Origin: Tubiluchus corallicola | Lineage: Eukaryota; Priapulida; Priapulimorpha; Priapulimorphida; Tubiluchidae | Length of the DNA stretch: 64,000 bases | NCBI GenBank assembly: GCA_030141605.1 | Contig: JAQGDQ010000662.1 | Span: 1 to 64,000, forward strand | Reading direction: 5' to 3' | Shown: piece by piece, positions 50,961 through 61,599 of the stretch | How positions within the stretch are numbered: the first letter of the stretch is position 1 | Layout of the letters: each line of letters opens with the position of its first letter | Program-made: the position numbers and the translations under genes | Notes under the pieces: model-generated | Database searches by the model: none | Seen by the model: the letters and a program-made list of their open reading frames with translations, nothing else | Told to the model about the DNA's origin: nothing

Positions 50961-52396
50961 GAGCGCATCTTTACTGATCAGATTTATAATGATCCCCCTA
51001 GGCAACTTCGATACTCCTAATTATGATCTAATTACTACTCATTTCAGCAAATAATCGATAACTATTGATTTCAAATGCAAGTTCTGCTTTCAGTTATTTA
51101 CACAACGTTTGTGTTTCCCAGTACAATAGAGCTTAAGCCAATTAATGATGATAATATGGCCTATGAAATGTAAACAGAGTATTTTGCTAACAGCAAGCAT
51201 GCACTGGCTGCATCGTGACTTATAATTAAAGTAATCACCCTGGAACGTGATTGCTTACAGGAATATGTTTATAATAATTATTGCTTTAATTTAGAATCTC
51301 AGTTCCTGATGCAAAATATTCCTGCATATTTTGTGAACCTGAAAATTATATAGCTGTGGTATGCAATTTGTCAGTGATGGTGGGACGAACTTGTCTACTT
51401 CCTTCACTTTGTTTGCACTAGGCTGTTTGTAGTTAACACATTAAAATAAGAGTATTGTTCCCAGAAATATTACACAGTACACTGTATAGTGATAGAGATC
51501 ATGAGTACGAGGTCGCGATACAGTGCTACATATGTATGGTTATGAGTGCAGGTAATGCGCAGCACACATTATACAAAACAGATCTTACATCTATGTGCCC
51601 AGTTATTGCATGCGTGCTGCTTTGTGCATGTTATTCGACAGTTCATGATAGGTACATCATTCATTTATAATACAGAGTTATACTCTAACCAGTTATCAAT
51701 AAGGCTCGCCCATTCCTCGAAATGCCGATTACTGAGCTGCTCCAAGTCGGTCCAGGTCAACCGCCTAGGAAGTAGAAAGTGAAGCGAAGTCGCTGGTTTA
51801 GAAAAGATTAGTTCACTTTCTGTTTTGTAGAGGGCGAGGCTATCACAACAGTTACAGTTTGTAGAATGGCGTGTGGGTTGTGGATTGGATTGTAGTGGTT
51901 TGTGATGTATGGTATCACTCTTTTTCAATAAGATTAATTTTCGCTATTACTTTCTTTAATTCGACTTTTTACGGTTGCGGAGCGATCTTCTAGCCTTTGA
52001 CCACTTAAGCAAGAGAGTACTAAAGTGCAAATCAAGAGAGCATTATTTTTCAGTTCATACTTGCCGGCTACCAGAATTTCTAAAAAGCAAATTTGTAGCT
52101 TTCCCGAACCTGGCTTGGATCTGCGGCAAATTTCCGCCAATTACAAAATAAGTCTTATAAAAATATAAGACAGTGGACAGTGGTGTTCCCAAATAGCTTA
52201 ACCAAAATTATCGCATTCATGACTCAGATATTTAGTAGAACATTACACAAAATGTATTTATTTGCCCAGCTTATCTTGAAAATGAATAATAAATAGAATG
52301 CACATTGTCTTGCCATACATGGTTCTCGGCTGAGGTGTTCTCAGTTTTCACTGTTAGTATACTTTGAATATTGAAAATTCTTATTTATAGATAGTT
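50961..52396. other. Intergenic, nothing firmly recognised
   Basis: Includes 51,665-51,928, where the minus strand is open for 87 codons (LPRRLTWTDLEQLSNRHFEE), which looks protein-like but matches no family I know and has no clear splice partner. The rest is AT-rich. Confidence 0.4.
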
Positions 52397-52999
52397 ATAG
52401 GCATATTTATAGATAGTAGAATTACTCAGAAAACACATGTACAGCATATAGTCAACAAAATTAGCAAATTAAGTGGTGTATTAGCTAGAATACGACACTA
52501 CATAAATGTAGATGCACTACGGCTCTTATATTCTTCTCTTGTCATGCCATATCTGAGTTATGGCATTCTCGCCTGGGGTAGTGCTTCAGCATCGGTTTTA
52601 AAATCATTGGTTTCTAAACAAAACAAGATTATCAAACTTATAACATTTACTAATAAAAGGGAACATGTAACACCTTTGTATTTGCAATTAAATCTACTAA
52701 AAGTATATGATCTGTATAAATTAAAATTGCTCAAGTTTGTATATAAATTCAAAAATAATTCACTTCCGGATCTCTTCAGCAATTATTATACTTTAGCATG
52801 TCACATGCATCACCATTCTACTAGGTTTGCTACCACCCAATCTTATTTTATTGAAAGATTTAACTCATCTAAAGGCCAGAATTCTTTAAAACACCAAGGA
52901 ACTTTGCTGTGGAATTCATTATCAGACCAGTTAAAGTCAAGTAATTACAAAAAGTTAATTCTAAATTATAAAAAACAACTTATTGCAGGATACAAATGA
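52397..52999 (+). pseudogene. LINE reverse transcriptase C-terminal fragment
   Basis: An open frame from about 52,397 through the ATG at 52,544 to TGA after GYK. It reads YLSYGILAWGSA, HHHSTRFATTQSYF and LKHQGTLLWNSLSDQLK, each with a counterpart in the copy ending at 60,983 (INYCILSWGTA, YSTRAATKQNYF, LKHNGTILWNTLSDDLK). No catalytic motif remains, so it cannot be functional. Confidence 0.85.
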
Positions 53000-53444
53000 A
53001 TGAGATATTTTACTTATGTACTTGTAATACCTATACATATTTTTTTCATTGTTACGACACTTTATGTTTTTGTTTAAGTTTTTGGTATATTTTGATTTCA
53101 TTTTGTCTGATTTACAGTTGATATAGTTTTCGATGGTTTAATTTATTATATTTTCTTTCTCGACACCTTTGGTTGATCACTGTTCTACTGTTTTTTTTGC
53201 CGTATTTTTTAGTTAATGCTCAAATTATGCATTTTCTGTTATGTTAAAAACTCTAAGTCATTTTTATTGTGTTTGCTTTGCATGATTAACAGTGTTTTAG
53301 AATTGTAAATCTTTCGTTATTTAAATTATTATGTTCTACAGTATTATGATATCCATCATTTAACTGCCAATTATACACATCAACCGGATACAAATTTATA
53401 TTGAGAACAATGGCATAATTAATTTTATTTAATCATAGCTATTT

Positions 53445-53487
53445 AAGGGTGGCTGACTAGATAACCTACGGGTTCTTCGCTGCCCTT
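53445..53487 (+). ncRNA. LINE 3' UTR two-stem RNA structure (truncated copy)
   Basis: Outer stem AAGGGTGGC with GCTGCCCTT pairs fully if two G-U pairs are allowed. The linker TGACTAGAT is identical to the other copy. The inner stem is AACC-TACG-GGTT, where the outermost G-C pair of the other copy has become A-T on both sides. Confidence 0.75.
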
Positions 53488-54480
53488 CTCCTTTGCTTCG
53501 AAATATTGCATGTAGTCCTGATACTGTATTTTGATCATTCTTGCGGAGTCAATAAATAAATTGAATTGAAATTGAATTGACTTGAATAAGTCCGTAGATA
53601 CAAAAGCCCGGAGGCACATAGATTCCTGCATCTGCATCCTGCATTTTGAACCACCCTTCCCTGAAAACTTTTGCAAAAGTAACTGTGTATCAGTTCATGA
53701 GAGTTTTCAAAAGAACTCTGTATTTTTTTACAAAGAGTAAACTTAAAATCTTTAATTAACGGTTACTTTTTGAAAAATTATGGAGTTTCTATGAGTGTGC
53801 TCACTTAACACTTAATTCGTGACATTACAACAGTGCAACAGTTACAGTGTGGGTTGTTTATAGAAAGAGCTCTGCCATTGTGGATGAGAACAGCTTAGTT
53901 CCAAACTTTATTTCTAGAAATTTTTGCTAGAGAAGAACTATAGGCAATACTGCCTTTCTTACCTCATAAATTATATGTAATCCTATTTGCTGCATAATAG
54001 CTTTTTTGTTGGCCTTTCATTTGTAAGTATATAGACCTTCTCGTCACTTAGCATCATTAAAGCAGAGGAAATAAGAGACTATGTGCAATGTTTGTGAATT
54101 ATTGATTATATGTGCCTAAAGTGGTTTTGTAATGCTTTCACTTTCAAATGTAGCCTGATTTTTGATACACGGCCCCAGTCAGAGTTTGCCGATAATTGCA
54201 GTTTCAGTTTCATTCCGTTTTCGTCGAAATTTAGAAAATTTCCTAGCCGAAACTTTAAAAGTAATTTTACGTATCATTATTCCAATGTTTTAGTAGTATT
54301 TTCCAGTTTGCCCCTTCTTTTTTCATAAATAATAAAAACTGCTAAAAAATCTTGGCTAAAATAGCTTATATAAAACAAAAAAATCATGTAGTGTGTATGT
54401 TTTTATGGCAATGTGGTATGAATCTTTAGTGCTATCTGTAGATTATGAAGCTTTAAGGACTGGAGGCACAATCAACTGAA

Positions 54481-54554
54481 ATATTAAACCAGGGTTTTGC
54501 CTCCAATTACACTGCATTGAAAGTGTAATTGGAGGCAAAACCCTGGTTTAATAT
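54481..54554. repeat. Perfect 33-bp inverted repeat with 8-nt loop
   Basis: Arms 54,481-54,513 and 54,522-54,554 are exactly complementary; the loop is GCATTGAA. The arms contain CCAGGGTTTTGCCTCC. No similar sequence elsewhere in the window. If transcribed from either strand it would form a 33-bp duplex. Confidence 0.9.
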
Positions 54555-55379
54555 AATAATTCATGAAATATACTCGGCAACAAAGCATTTACAAATAAAT
54601 AAAGGTTTTTTGCTTGGTTGGTTTTTCAATTTTAATAGTAGCTGGTTTTGCAAAAATTATATTGATTCGGTTTTGTTTTGGTATTGGCTGCAGTTGTCGT
54701 ATTCTGCAAACGTTTTACACGCTCTTGCCATTGTGCACTAGTTTTCTTTTTGTGTTCATCTAGATGACATTTCTAAATTTGGACTGCAGTTTTTTATATT
54801 TTGTACCAAATCCTTAAAGGTGCCAACTGGACAGTAACATTGCCAACTAGGTAACGTGGCGGCGTTACGTGTAGTTAATTATTTGAACTACATGCACAGT
54901 TATGAGACTCACCTACAAATCTAATGCTTCACGTTCATTGCAAGCCCATTTTCTACTTTCCTCAAAAATTACCAGGTCACAGTTTGCAGTAAATGGCTGT
55001 GAACAAGTTATTGTGTACTCAAAAGCACTTTAGCTTTAGCACTTTTTGCTCTACATTCTTCCAGTGATTCGTAGTTCTTTCACATACTGGTACCTCAGCT
55101 GTGCATTTATTTTTCAGTAAACAGAATGCCTTGTTTTATCCGCATATGTCGACATGGTGTGCATTCTATTTATCGTCATTTTCTCCACATGTCATATAGG
55201 CAGAATAAATGCATGCCGTTAAGTGTTCCATAATTTATGTAAATATCTGCTGAACCATACGACAATGTAGCTAAAATTGCCCAGCTAGAAATACATCCCA
55301 CATCCTGAATTCAGTGAGATTTGACCTACAAGCTAGCCGTCTGTCTTTCTTATACATGTGCCTTCGCGGCTTTGTAAAT

Positions 55380-55885
55380 CAGAGTCTCTTTTAACGTATT
55401 GCCTGGGTACCAAGTTTGGTACACAGTGAAGAAATCTTGGTACCCAGTGATGCTTAAATCAGACCAGTAGGTACCGAGATACATTGTTTCAAGGAAAAAT
55501 AAATGTTGCCCCTTTCATTGGTATGTACTACTAGTGATCCTGGCCTGGCCCTGTAAGAAATGCAGTTGGTTTATGTTCACTCCAGCATTGAAGAACTATA
55601 GGTTCCTAGTGGTTGTTCATCTGACACCTGGTGTGATGAACATGAATGGCTATACGGAACAGTACAGCTCATTACTGGCCATATAGCGACATGCACACTC
55701 AGCATATGTCATGATGTGATGACTCATTAGCTGACTGGGCTGGCTAGAGCGCTCAGAATAGGCCAGAAATAGCTGTTTCTGAAAGAAAAATTCAAAATAT
55801 TCCCCGAACCCTCCTCGCCAATCTGCGGAGAGAGAACCCCAGGGACCCTCTGGTACCCGGTCATTGTACCTTAAAAGAGGCTCTG
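55380..55885. mobile_element. hAT-type MITE with 8-bp target duplication
   Basis: 506 bp. Ends CAGAGTCTCTTTTAACGTA and (inverted) CAGAGCCTCTTTTAAGGTA, with GGTACC further in on both sides. Flanks TTGTAAAT at 55,372-55,379 and TCGTAAAT at 55,886-55,893 are an 8-bp duplication with one mismatch. CAGnG ends and 8-bp duplications are diagnostic of hAT transposition. No transposase. Confidence 0.8.
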
Positions 55886-55892
55886 TCGTAAA

Positions 55893-56003
55893 TAAGCATC
55901 TATTTTAGCCTCTGTGAAGTGTTTTTCAGTGTGCGTCACAGATGGGCACATCTATTTTAACCTCCGTGAAGTGTTTTTTGACGTGCGTCACCCATGGGCA
56001 CAA
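55893..56003. repeat. Two-unit tandem duplication, about 57 bp
   Basis: CATCTATTTTAGCCTCTGTG and CATCTATTTTAACCTCCGTG, each followed by AAGTGTTTTT and GTGCGTCAC. Next to the hAT MITE. Confidence 0.85.
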
Positions 56004-57008
56004 GTAACCAGCTGCTACTGTTCTCGCCATCAAAGTACGGCTGTGCTGCTTCAGTAAACTGGACAATTTAGGGAGTGCATTTTTCCCTGGGCCATTCACA
56101 AGATCTGAGGCCTTTCAGTTGTGCACCCGTCTGTATCGCATCTGTCCAACATTATCAATTTTTCGTACAAATTATCCCAGCCAAGGTCGATGACCTTCCA
56201 AGTTGAAGAACAGTATGTACTGTTTAAAGTACTATTTCGCCTACTTGTCAAATCGTGCAAAAAAGTGTCTAGAGAACTTTAACACAATGGTACTGCCTCT
56301 GACAGACTATGAGCCTTGTCCTAGCTCTAATATTTCGTTTGAGTGTTTTAAGTTTTTGTGACTAACTTCTGTGTTTACATCTTATTTATAAAAAAAATCT
56401 TGAATTAGCTGTTGTTTAAACACCAAGAAGTTTGTGTAAAATGGCTCAATTTTCAGTAGGCATTATGACGGGTCTTTTCCCGCAATGTTCAGCCCAGCTC
56501 GTATAAAACAACAGGCTTAGAATTCACATCCTGTATGAGCCACAATAGTCATAATCCAAAGTAAATTATTTGTAGCTGTGTTATATTTCCCTGTATAGAT
56601 TTGGGTTGACCCCCAGTCATTACATAATGCCAAAATGTGATAAATTCTCATGAATGTTGAAGTAGCTTGATGTTTGAATTGTTTTATTTAAACGCGACGC
56701 GTCTGCAACATTGAAAATGAATAGCTCTATATATTAATCTACTGGCAGATGCTAAATGTCATTGATTCATATCACTGTTAGCTTATTAATGCCACCAACA
56801 TGGTTGTGTTTAAGTTGACTCTTGAGTTGTTACTAAGTTTTTTATTGATCTATTTTTCTCTCTTGGAGACGTGCATGTGCTGTATGGTGTATTTAGTATA
56901 ACAGCATATCTTGTGCATAGAGTTTCACACTGAATGGATATGAATCCCGAGCTTTAAGATGCACTAATGTTTCTAAGGCGGTATTTAGATTGTGTGCTGT
57001 TGTTCATG

Positions 57009-57312
57009 CCTGCTGGGAATTGGGATGTAGGTTTTTTTAGTACTTTCTTTGATGTTGTTGTTGTCGTTGTCACTGTTGTTGTTGTTGTTGTTGTTGTTAC
57101 TGTTACTGTTGTTGTTGTCGCTGTTGCTGTTGCCTTTGCTGTCACTCTTGCTGTCACTGTCCTTGATGTTGCTGTTGTTGTAACACTGTTCTTGCCTGGT
57201 GTGAAATGGGATATAGGTTTCTCAGTACTTTCTTTGATTTTGTTGTTGTTGTTGCTGCTGCTGCTGTGTTGTTACTGTTATGGTTGTTGCTGCTGTCGTC
57301 GTCACTGCCGCT
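57009..57312. repeat. (GTT)n-rich tract with a duplicated block
   Basis: Imperfect GTT/GCT triplets. The sequence TAGTACTTTCTTTGATGTTG recurs about 190 bp later as CAGTACTTTCTTTGATTTTG, so the tract arose partly by duplication. Just upstream of the LINE. Confidence 0.85.
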
Positions 57313-57443
57313 TTTGCTGATTGTCACGATGCGATTACTAAAAGGATAAACAAATTACATGACATTGATTCCAGTGAGGCACAGTATGCATTGAGGCAGT
57401 CAGCAAACTGGTCAGCTAAAGCATAACAGTCTTTGCTGATTGG

Positions 57444-57626
57444 GTGGATCTTGTACACAGTACAATACGTAGACGTGTATTACTTAACAAATGTCTCGAA
57501 CTAAAAAGAAACAAAGTAATCTTGTATGTTTGGACTAAAAATGGCCAGATTTTCATCAGGAAAACTGAATCATCTGAACCCTTCCCTGTAAACAATTTTG
57601 ATGATGTAGATAAATTAAAACACTAA
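57444..57626 (+). pseudogene. LINE ORF1, C-terminal fragment (FP25K-like region)
   Basis: About 60 codons ending LYVWTKNGQIFIRKTESSEP then NFDDVDKLKH and a stop. W-T-K-N-G-x-I-F-x-R-K is the conserved end of the FP-like ORF1 found in many invertebrate LINEs. The frame has no Met and opens abruptly, so the ORF1 start is missing through 5' truncation or an earlier break. Confidence 0.6.
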
Positions 57627-57663
57627 TCCCTTCTTCACTCGTTTGAATCAATTTCTCATTGTA

Positions 57664-59007
57664 ATGGTTAGCTTTAATTGTACTAAGTGTAATAAAACTT
57701 GCAAAGCAAATCAAAACTCAATTCAATGTGATGTGTGTTCCCTCTGGACACATCTAAAGTGTACAAAGTTGTCTCATCATGAATTTGTAAATTTAGCAAA
57801 TTCTAATGACAGTTACTTCTGCCAGCAATGCATTAATGATGTGCTTCCTTTGCAGTTCATTGATGATGATGAATTTATGGAAATGACTAATCACTATCAA
57901 TTTTCTAATTTTGTAAAAGATTTATCTTGCTTTTCATCAATTTATGACTCTTCTTCGCTAGTCCACTGTAATAGAGATGATACAGACATCGACAATTATA
58001 GACTTCAGTATGACAGCAAATACATTAATCTTGCAAATCTGAGTAGTGATAAATCCACAGATAAAGCAAACAATGACACATTTATAATACACTTTAACAC
58101 ATCAAGTTTGAGGAAATACTATTCAGACATGACTGATACATTAACACAATTTCAAAAAATGCCTGAGTTAATAGCGATCTCGGAAACCAGAATTCACGAA
58201 TCTGACACTTTTTTATGTAACATTCCAGGATATTCTTTCTTACACTATGATTCCAATACAGCTGCTGGTGGCGTAGGTGTGTATGTAAAATCTAGTCTCA
58301 ATTTTAAAATTAAACCTGAATACAAAATAAGAACTTGTAAAAATGTTATTGTTAATGGGATTAGTACAACTAGTAGACTAGCACTTGAGGACCTGTGGCT
58401 CGAAATTGCTTCCACCGATAACAAAAAATCTTTCATATTTGGAGTAATATATAGGCATCCAAACACCCCAGTCGAACATTTTCATGACGAATTAGAATCA
58501 GTTCTTTGCACTATCAACTCCACAGGCAAACCAGCTTATATATGTGGAGACATTAATATAGATTTATATCAACATGATAACAAGCCATTTATTAATAAGT
58601 ATCTCAACATGCTCTTCTCAAATCAATTTACACCAATTATCACGCGACCAACTAGAATTACTCCAACGTCACACACCTTAATTGATCATATTTATACTAA
58701 TAATCTTTCTACACCCATCACATCTGGCATCATTACTAACCCCATTGCGGACCACTTGCCAATATTTGCCATTATAAGAAATACTAATCTCCTGCACAAC
58801 AAGATTAAAAAATCAGTCAGATGTACGAGATCATTCAATCAAGGTAACTTTTTAAGCGAGCTTCAAGTTAATATAAGTAACCTAACACTGAATGATGGCG
58901 AAGCAGACATACACTCTTACTGCTCACAATTCATGGACTCGTTTAAAACATTACTTGATAAACATGCCCCACTCAAAACGTTATCAAGGAAAAACTCAAA
59001 ACTATAG
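57664..59007 (+). CDS. LINE ORF2, first part: PHD-like zinc finger and AP endonuclease
   Basis: The first ATG is at 57,664. Residues 1-60 hold Cys pairs (CTKC, CDVC) with WTHLKC and FCQQC, a PHD-type finger. The endonuclease follows with all usual landmarks: HFNTSSL (Asn), ISETRI (Glu), GVIYRHP, GDINIDL (Asp and Asn), LIDHIY and ADHLPIF (Asp-His pair). This enzyme nicks the target for reverse transcription. The frame stops at TAG 59,005-59,007, but the next codons in another frame continue the protein (KPWITPGIL). A single-base loss in the A-run near 58,989 explains this. Confidence 0.88.
   Translation: MVSFNCTKCNKTCKANQNSIQCDVCSLWTHLKCTKLSHHEFVNLANSNDSYFCQQCINDVLPLQFIDDDEFMEMTNHYQFSNFVKDLSCFSSIYDSSSLVHCNRDDTDIDNYRLQYDSKYINLANLSSDKSTDKANNDTFIIHFNTSSLRKYYSDMTDTLTQFQKMPELIAISETRIHESDTFLCNIPGYSFLHYDSNTAAGGVGVYVKSSLNFKIKPEYKIRTCKNVIVNGISTTSRLALEDLWLEIASTDNKKSFIFGVIYRHPNTPVEHFHDELESVLCTINSTGKPAYICGDINIDLYQHDNKPFINKYLNMLFSNQFTPIITRPTRITPTSHTLIDHIYTNNLSTPITSGIITNPIADHLPIFAIIRNTNLLHNKIKKSVRCTRSFNQGNFLSELQVNISNLTLNDGEADIHSYCSQFMDSFKTLLDKHAPLKTLSRKNSKL
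58986..58994 (+). other. Frameshift site in LINE ORF2
   Basis: In the run AAGGAAAAACTC the frame ending at TAG 59,005 and the frame continuing KPWITPGIL meet. One missing base restores a single polyprotein of roughly 1,110 codons. Confidence 0.7.
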
Positions 59008-59060
59008 CTAAACCATGGATCACTCCCGGCATTCTTAATTCTATTAAAACAAGAAGCCGT

Positions 59061-60983
59061 ATGTATACAACACACAAGTTATCCAACTCGCTGTATAAGC
59101 AAAATTTATATAAAACATATTCTAACAAACTTAATCACATCAAACATGCATCCAAAAAGAAGTATTACTCCCAGATCTTGGTTGCAAACAAAAATAACAT
59201 GAAACAAACTTGGAGCACTATCAATGAACTTCTCAAAATTAAAAAAAGGACAGCTAGTATAATGCCAACTAAAGTTCGTTACCAAGGCACAACCTCGTGT
59301 GACCCGCACCATAAAGCTAATGCTTTTAACAGTTTTTTTGCAAACATTGGTATATCACTGGCATCACGCATAACACAACCCGAAAACTGTAAGTATACAG
59401 ACTATTTAATGCATCCCCAAGAAAATTCTTTCTATATCACACCAGTTAGCGAAATCGAGATTTCCCAAGCTATTGATAGACTAGATCCCAATAAAGCAAA
59501 AGGCCCTTATGACATCCCAATTACATATTTTAAAATGTCTAAAAACATAATTTTAGCTCCGCTTACAAATCTGTTTAATGCGTCAATTCTGACTGGGACA
59601 TTCCCCGACACTTTAAAACTGGCAAAAGTAATCCCCATATATAAAAAAGATGATCCAAATGAGCTGAACAACTACCGACCTATCTCACTCATATCACCCA
59701 TTGCCAAAATTTTTGAGTCAATTTTATATAAACGCCTGATGACATATTTAATCAAAAATGATACAATATCATGTTTTCAATTCGGTTTCCGCAAAAATCA
59801 TTCCACAATATTAGCAACTGCTGAAATCATAGACAATCTTCTGACAAACCTAGACAATAAATTACTTACCTGCGGCATTTTTCTTGATTTAACAAAAGCT
59901 TTTGACACCGTTCAACACGACATTTTACTCAACAAAATGGACTATTATGGTATCCGTGGAATCACGCAAAAACTATTCCAGTCATATCTTACAAACAGAC
60001 ACCAGTTTACGGTTGTTGACAATTTTGCCTCTGACCGATGCTCAATTCAGTGTGGTGTACCTCAAGGAACCACCTTGGGTCCACTTCTTTTCCTGATATA
60101 TATAAATGACCTCCCTCTTTGTACTAACATGCAAGCACGACTTTTTGCTGATGACACTAACCTCTTCTTAGCAGACAAAGATACGCAAAATCTTGAGCTT
60201 AGAAGTAATGAAGAATTGATCAAAATTAACACATGGATGCGTACAAATAAGTTAACAGTAAACTATAATAAAACAAAATTTATGATCATAAGAAATAAAT
60301 TTGAAAACAATGAAAACTCCATTATAACAGTATCCATGCAAGACTGTTTATTAGAACAAGTATCAGACATAAAATATCTGGGCGTCTACATAGATGACAC
60401 CCTTAATTGGTCAACACACATAAAAAATATTACCTACAAAGTAAGCAAAGTTACAGGTATATTTTTTAAATTGAGGCATTACTTGAGCACGGATATACTA
60501 AAAATGATTTACTTTGCCATTGTGTACCCACACATTAACTATTGTATCTTATCGTGGGGCACAGCAAAAAAATCTGTTTTGAAACCTCTTACATCAGCAC
60601 ATAACAAAATTATCAAAACAATGACTTTTGCTGGGTTCCGAGATCATGCTACCCCTTCCTATTATGCTTTGCAATTATTAAAAATTAATGAAATTTATAA
60701 GCTTGAGTTAGCGAAATTCATGTTCAAGTATAAAAAGTGCATTCTACCTAAATTATATGGCAATTATTTCAAAAAGATTAGTGACGTTCACCAGTATTCT
60801 ACGAGAGCAGCTACCAAACAAAACTATTTTCAGGAAAGATTTAACACAACAAAAGGTCTACAAACTTTAAAACATAATGGTACAATTCTATGGAATACTC
60901 TTTCAGATGATCTTAAGCAATCGACTAGTATCTATCAGTTAAGTAAATTATATAAATGTCAACTCTTGCAAACTTATTATTGA
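59061..60983 (+). CDS. LINE ORF2, second part: reverse transcriptase
   Basis: 640 codons from the first Met; the true frame begins upstream at about 58,990 after the frameshift. RT motifs in order: NKAKGPYDIPITYFK, KVIPIYKKDDP, NYRPISLISPIAKIFE, QFGFRKNHST, GIFLDLTKAFDTV, GVPQGTTLGPLLFLIYINDL, LFADDTNLF (the catalytic Asp pair), NKLTVNYNKTKFM and KYLGVYIDD. The C-terminal region, with HINYCILSWG and LKHNGTILWN, is shared with the shorter copy at 52.4 kb. No internal stops, so the copy is young. Confidence 0.92.
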   Translation: MYTTHKLSNSLYKQNLYKTYSNKLNHIKHASKKKYYSQILVANKNNMKQTWSTINELLKIKKRTASIMPTKVRYQGTTSCDPHHKANAFNSFFANIGISLASRITQPENCKYTDYLMHPQENSFYITPVSEIEISQAIDRLDPNKAKGPYDIPITYFKMSKNIILAPLTNLFNASILTGTFPDTLKLAKVIPIYKKDDPNELNNYRPISLISPIAKIFESILYKRLMTYLIKNDTISCFQFGFRKNHSTILATAEIIDNLLTNLDNKLLTCGIFLDLTKAFDTVQHDILLNKMDYYGIRGITQKLFQSYLTNRHQFTVVDNFASDRCSIQCGVPQGTTLGPLLFLIYINDLPLCTNMQARLFADDTNLFLADKDTQNLELRSNEELIKINTWMRTNKLTVNYNKTKFMIIRNKFENNENSIITVSMQDCLLEQVSDIKYLGVYIDDTLNWSTHIKNITYKVSKVTGIFFKLRHYLSTDILKMIYFAIVYPHINYCILSWGTAKKSVLKPLTSAHNKIIKTMTFAGFRDHATPSYYALQLLKINEIYKLELAKFMFKYKKCILPKLYGNYFKKISDVHQYSTRAATKQNYFQERFNTTKGLQTLKHNGTILWNTLSDDLKQSTSIYQLSKLYKCQLLQTYY

Positions 60984-61330
60984 GATAAGCGTACAGTATT
61001 TTGCCTATCTATCTGCCTCTTCATTTTACATCAGATCATCAAAACTCGCTCTGTATTTATTTATTTTTTTTTACATTATGCTTGTGTTATAAAGTAAATT
61101 TCAGTTACCATTGTTATTATGTTTCTGATGTCAGATTTTTATTTCAGTCCTTATTTCAGTTATGTTCAGTTTGATTTTTTTTTATTATTATTACTGTGTA
61201 TGAATTGTACTAACACATTATAAGCATATCATTATCAATTTTATGTCATTCGTAACACTTTATTTATTATAAGCAGTACTAACACTAATACACTAGCATA
61301 GCGCCTATAAAAAATGTTCATCACTAACCA

Positions 61331-61373
61331 AAGGGCAGCTGACTAGATGACCAATTGGTCTTTCGCTGCCCTT
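61331..61373 (+). ncRNA. LINE 3' UTR two-stem RNA structure (full copy)
   Basis: Outer stem AAGGGCAGC with GCTGCCCTT, 9 perfect pairs. Inside, linker TGACTAGAT and then an inner stem GACC-AATT-GGTC. It lies about 65-85 nt before the (ATT)n tail. The copy at 53,445-53,487 has the same layout with base changes that keep pairing, which supports it as the RT recognition element of this LINE family. Confidence 0.75.
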
Positions 61374-61599
61374 TCTTCACATTTTTGTTGCTAAATTAAT
61401 TGTATTGTAACTGTGCGTGTGTTAAAAGATAAATAAAAGATTATTATTATTATTATTAGTACAGTGTTAGCGTTATATTTTTAAGCTCAGCAACTTATTT
61501 TATAAATCACTAGCAGTTTATGCACAAGAGAACACTTAATTCATGAAAAATTTGGGTATCTGCTGATATTTAACCAGCACTCATTGATGCCACCTAGTA

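Larger units (their letters stand above)
52397..53585 (+). mobile_element. LINE 3' fragment, related to the copy at 57-61 kb
   Basis: A 5'-truncated copy. It opens inside the end of the reverse transcriptase at GIFIDSRITQKTH, keeps about 200 codons to the stop at 52,999, then a 3' UTR with the same two-stem structure and a tail of TTGAAT/TGAAT repeats. The tail differs from the (ATT)n of the full copy, and the protein is clearly diverged, so it is a related subfamily rather than a recent daughter. Confidence 0.85.
57444..61457 (+). mobile_element. LINE retrotransposon, CR1/jockey-type, 5'-truncated, nearly intact
   Basis: Non-LTR element with the end of an ORF1, a long ORF2 (zinc finger, AP endonuclease, reverse transcriptase) broken by one frameshift, a 3' UTR of about 470 bp with a two-stem hairpin, and a tail of (ATT)n at 61,440-61,457. 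Spacing between ORF1 stop and ORF2 start is short, as in working elements. I cannot place the 5' junction exactly or see a target duplication. The microsatellite-like tail instead of poly(A) is common in the CR1/L2/jockey group. Clade assignment is by motif impression only. Confidence 0.88.

Noticed and set aside
51665-51928. 87-codon minus-strand frame upstream of the LINE fragment
   Set aside because: Looks protein-like in places, but I recognise no family and see no exon partners; too weak to call.
56954-57320. Thr-rich and Val-rich frames over the GTT tract
   Set aside because: Translations of an imperfect trinucleotide repeat.
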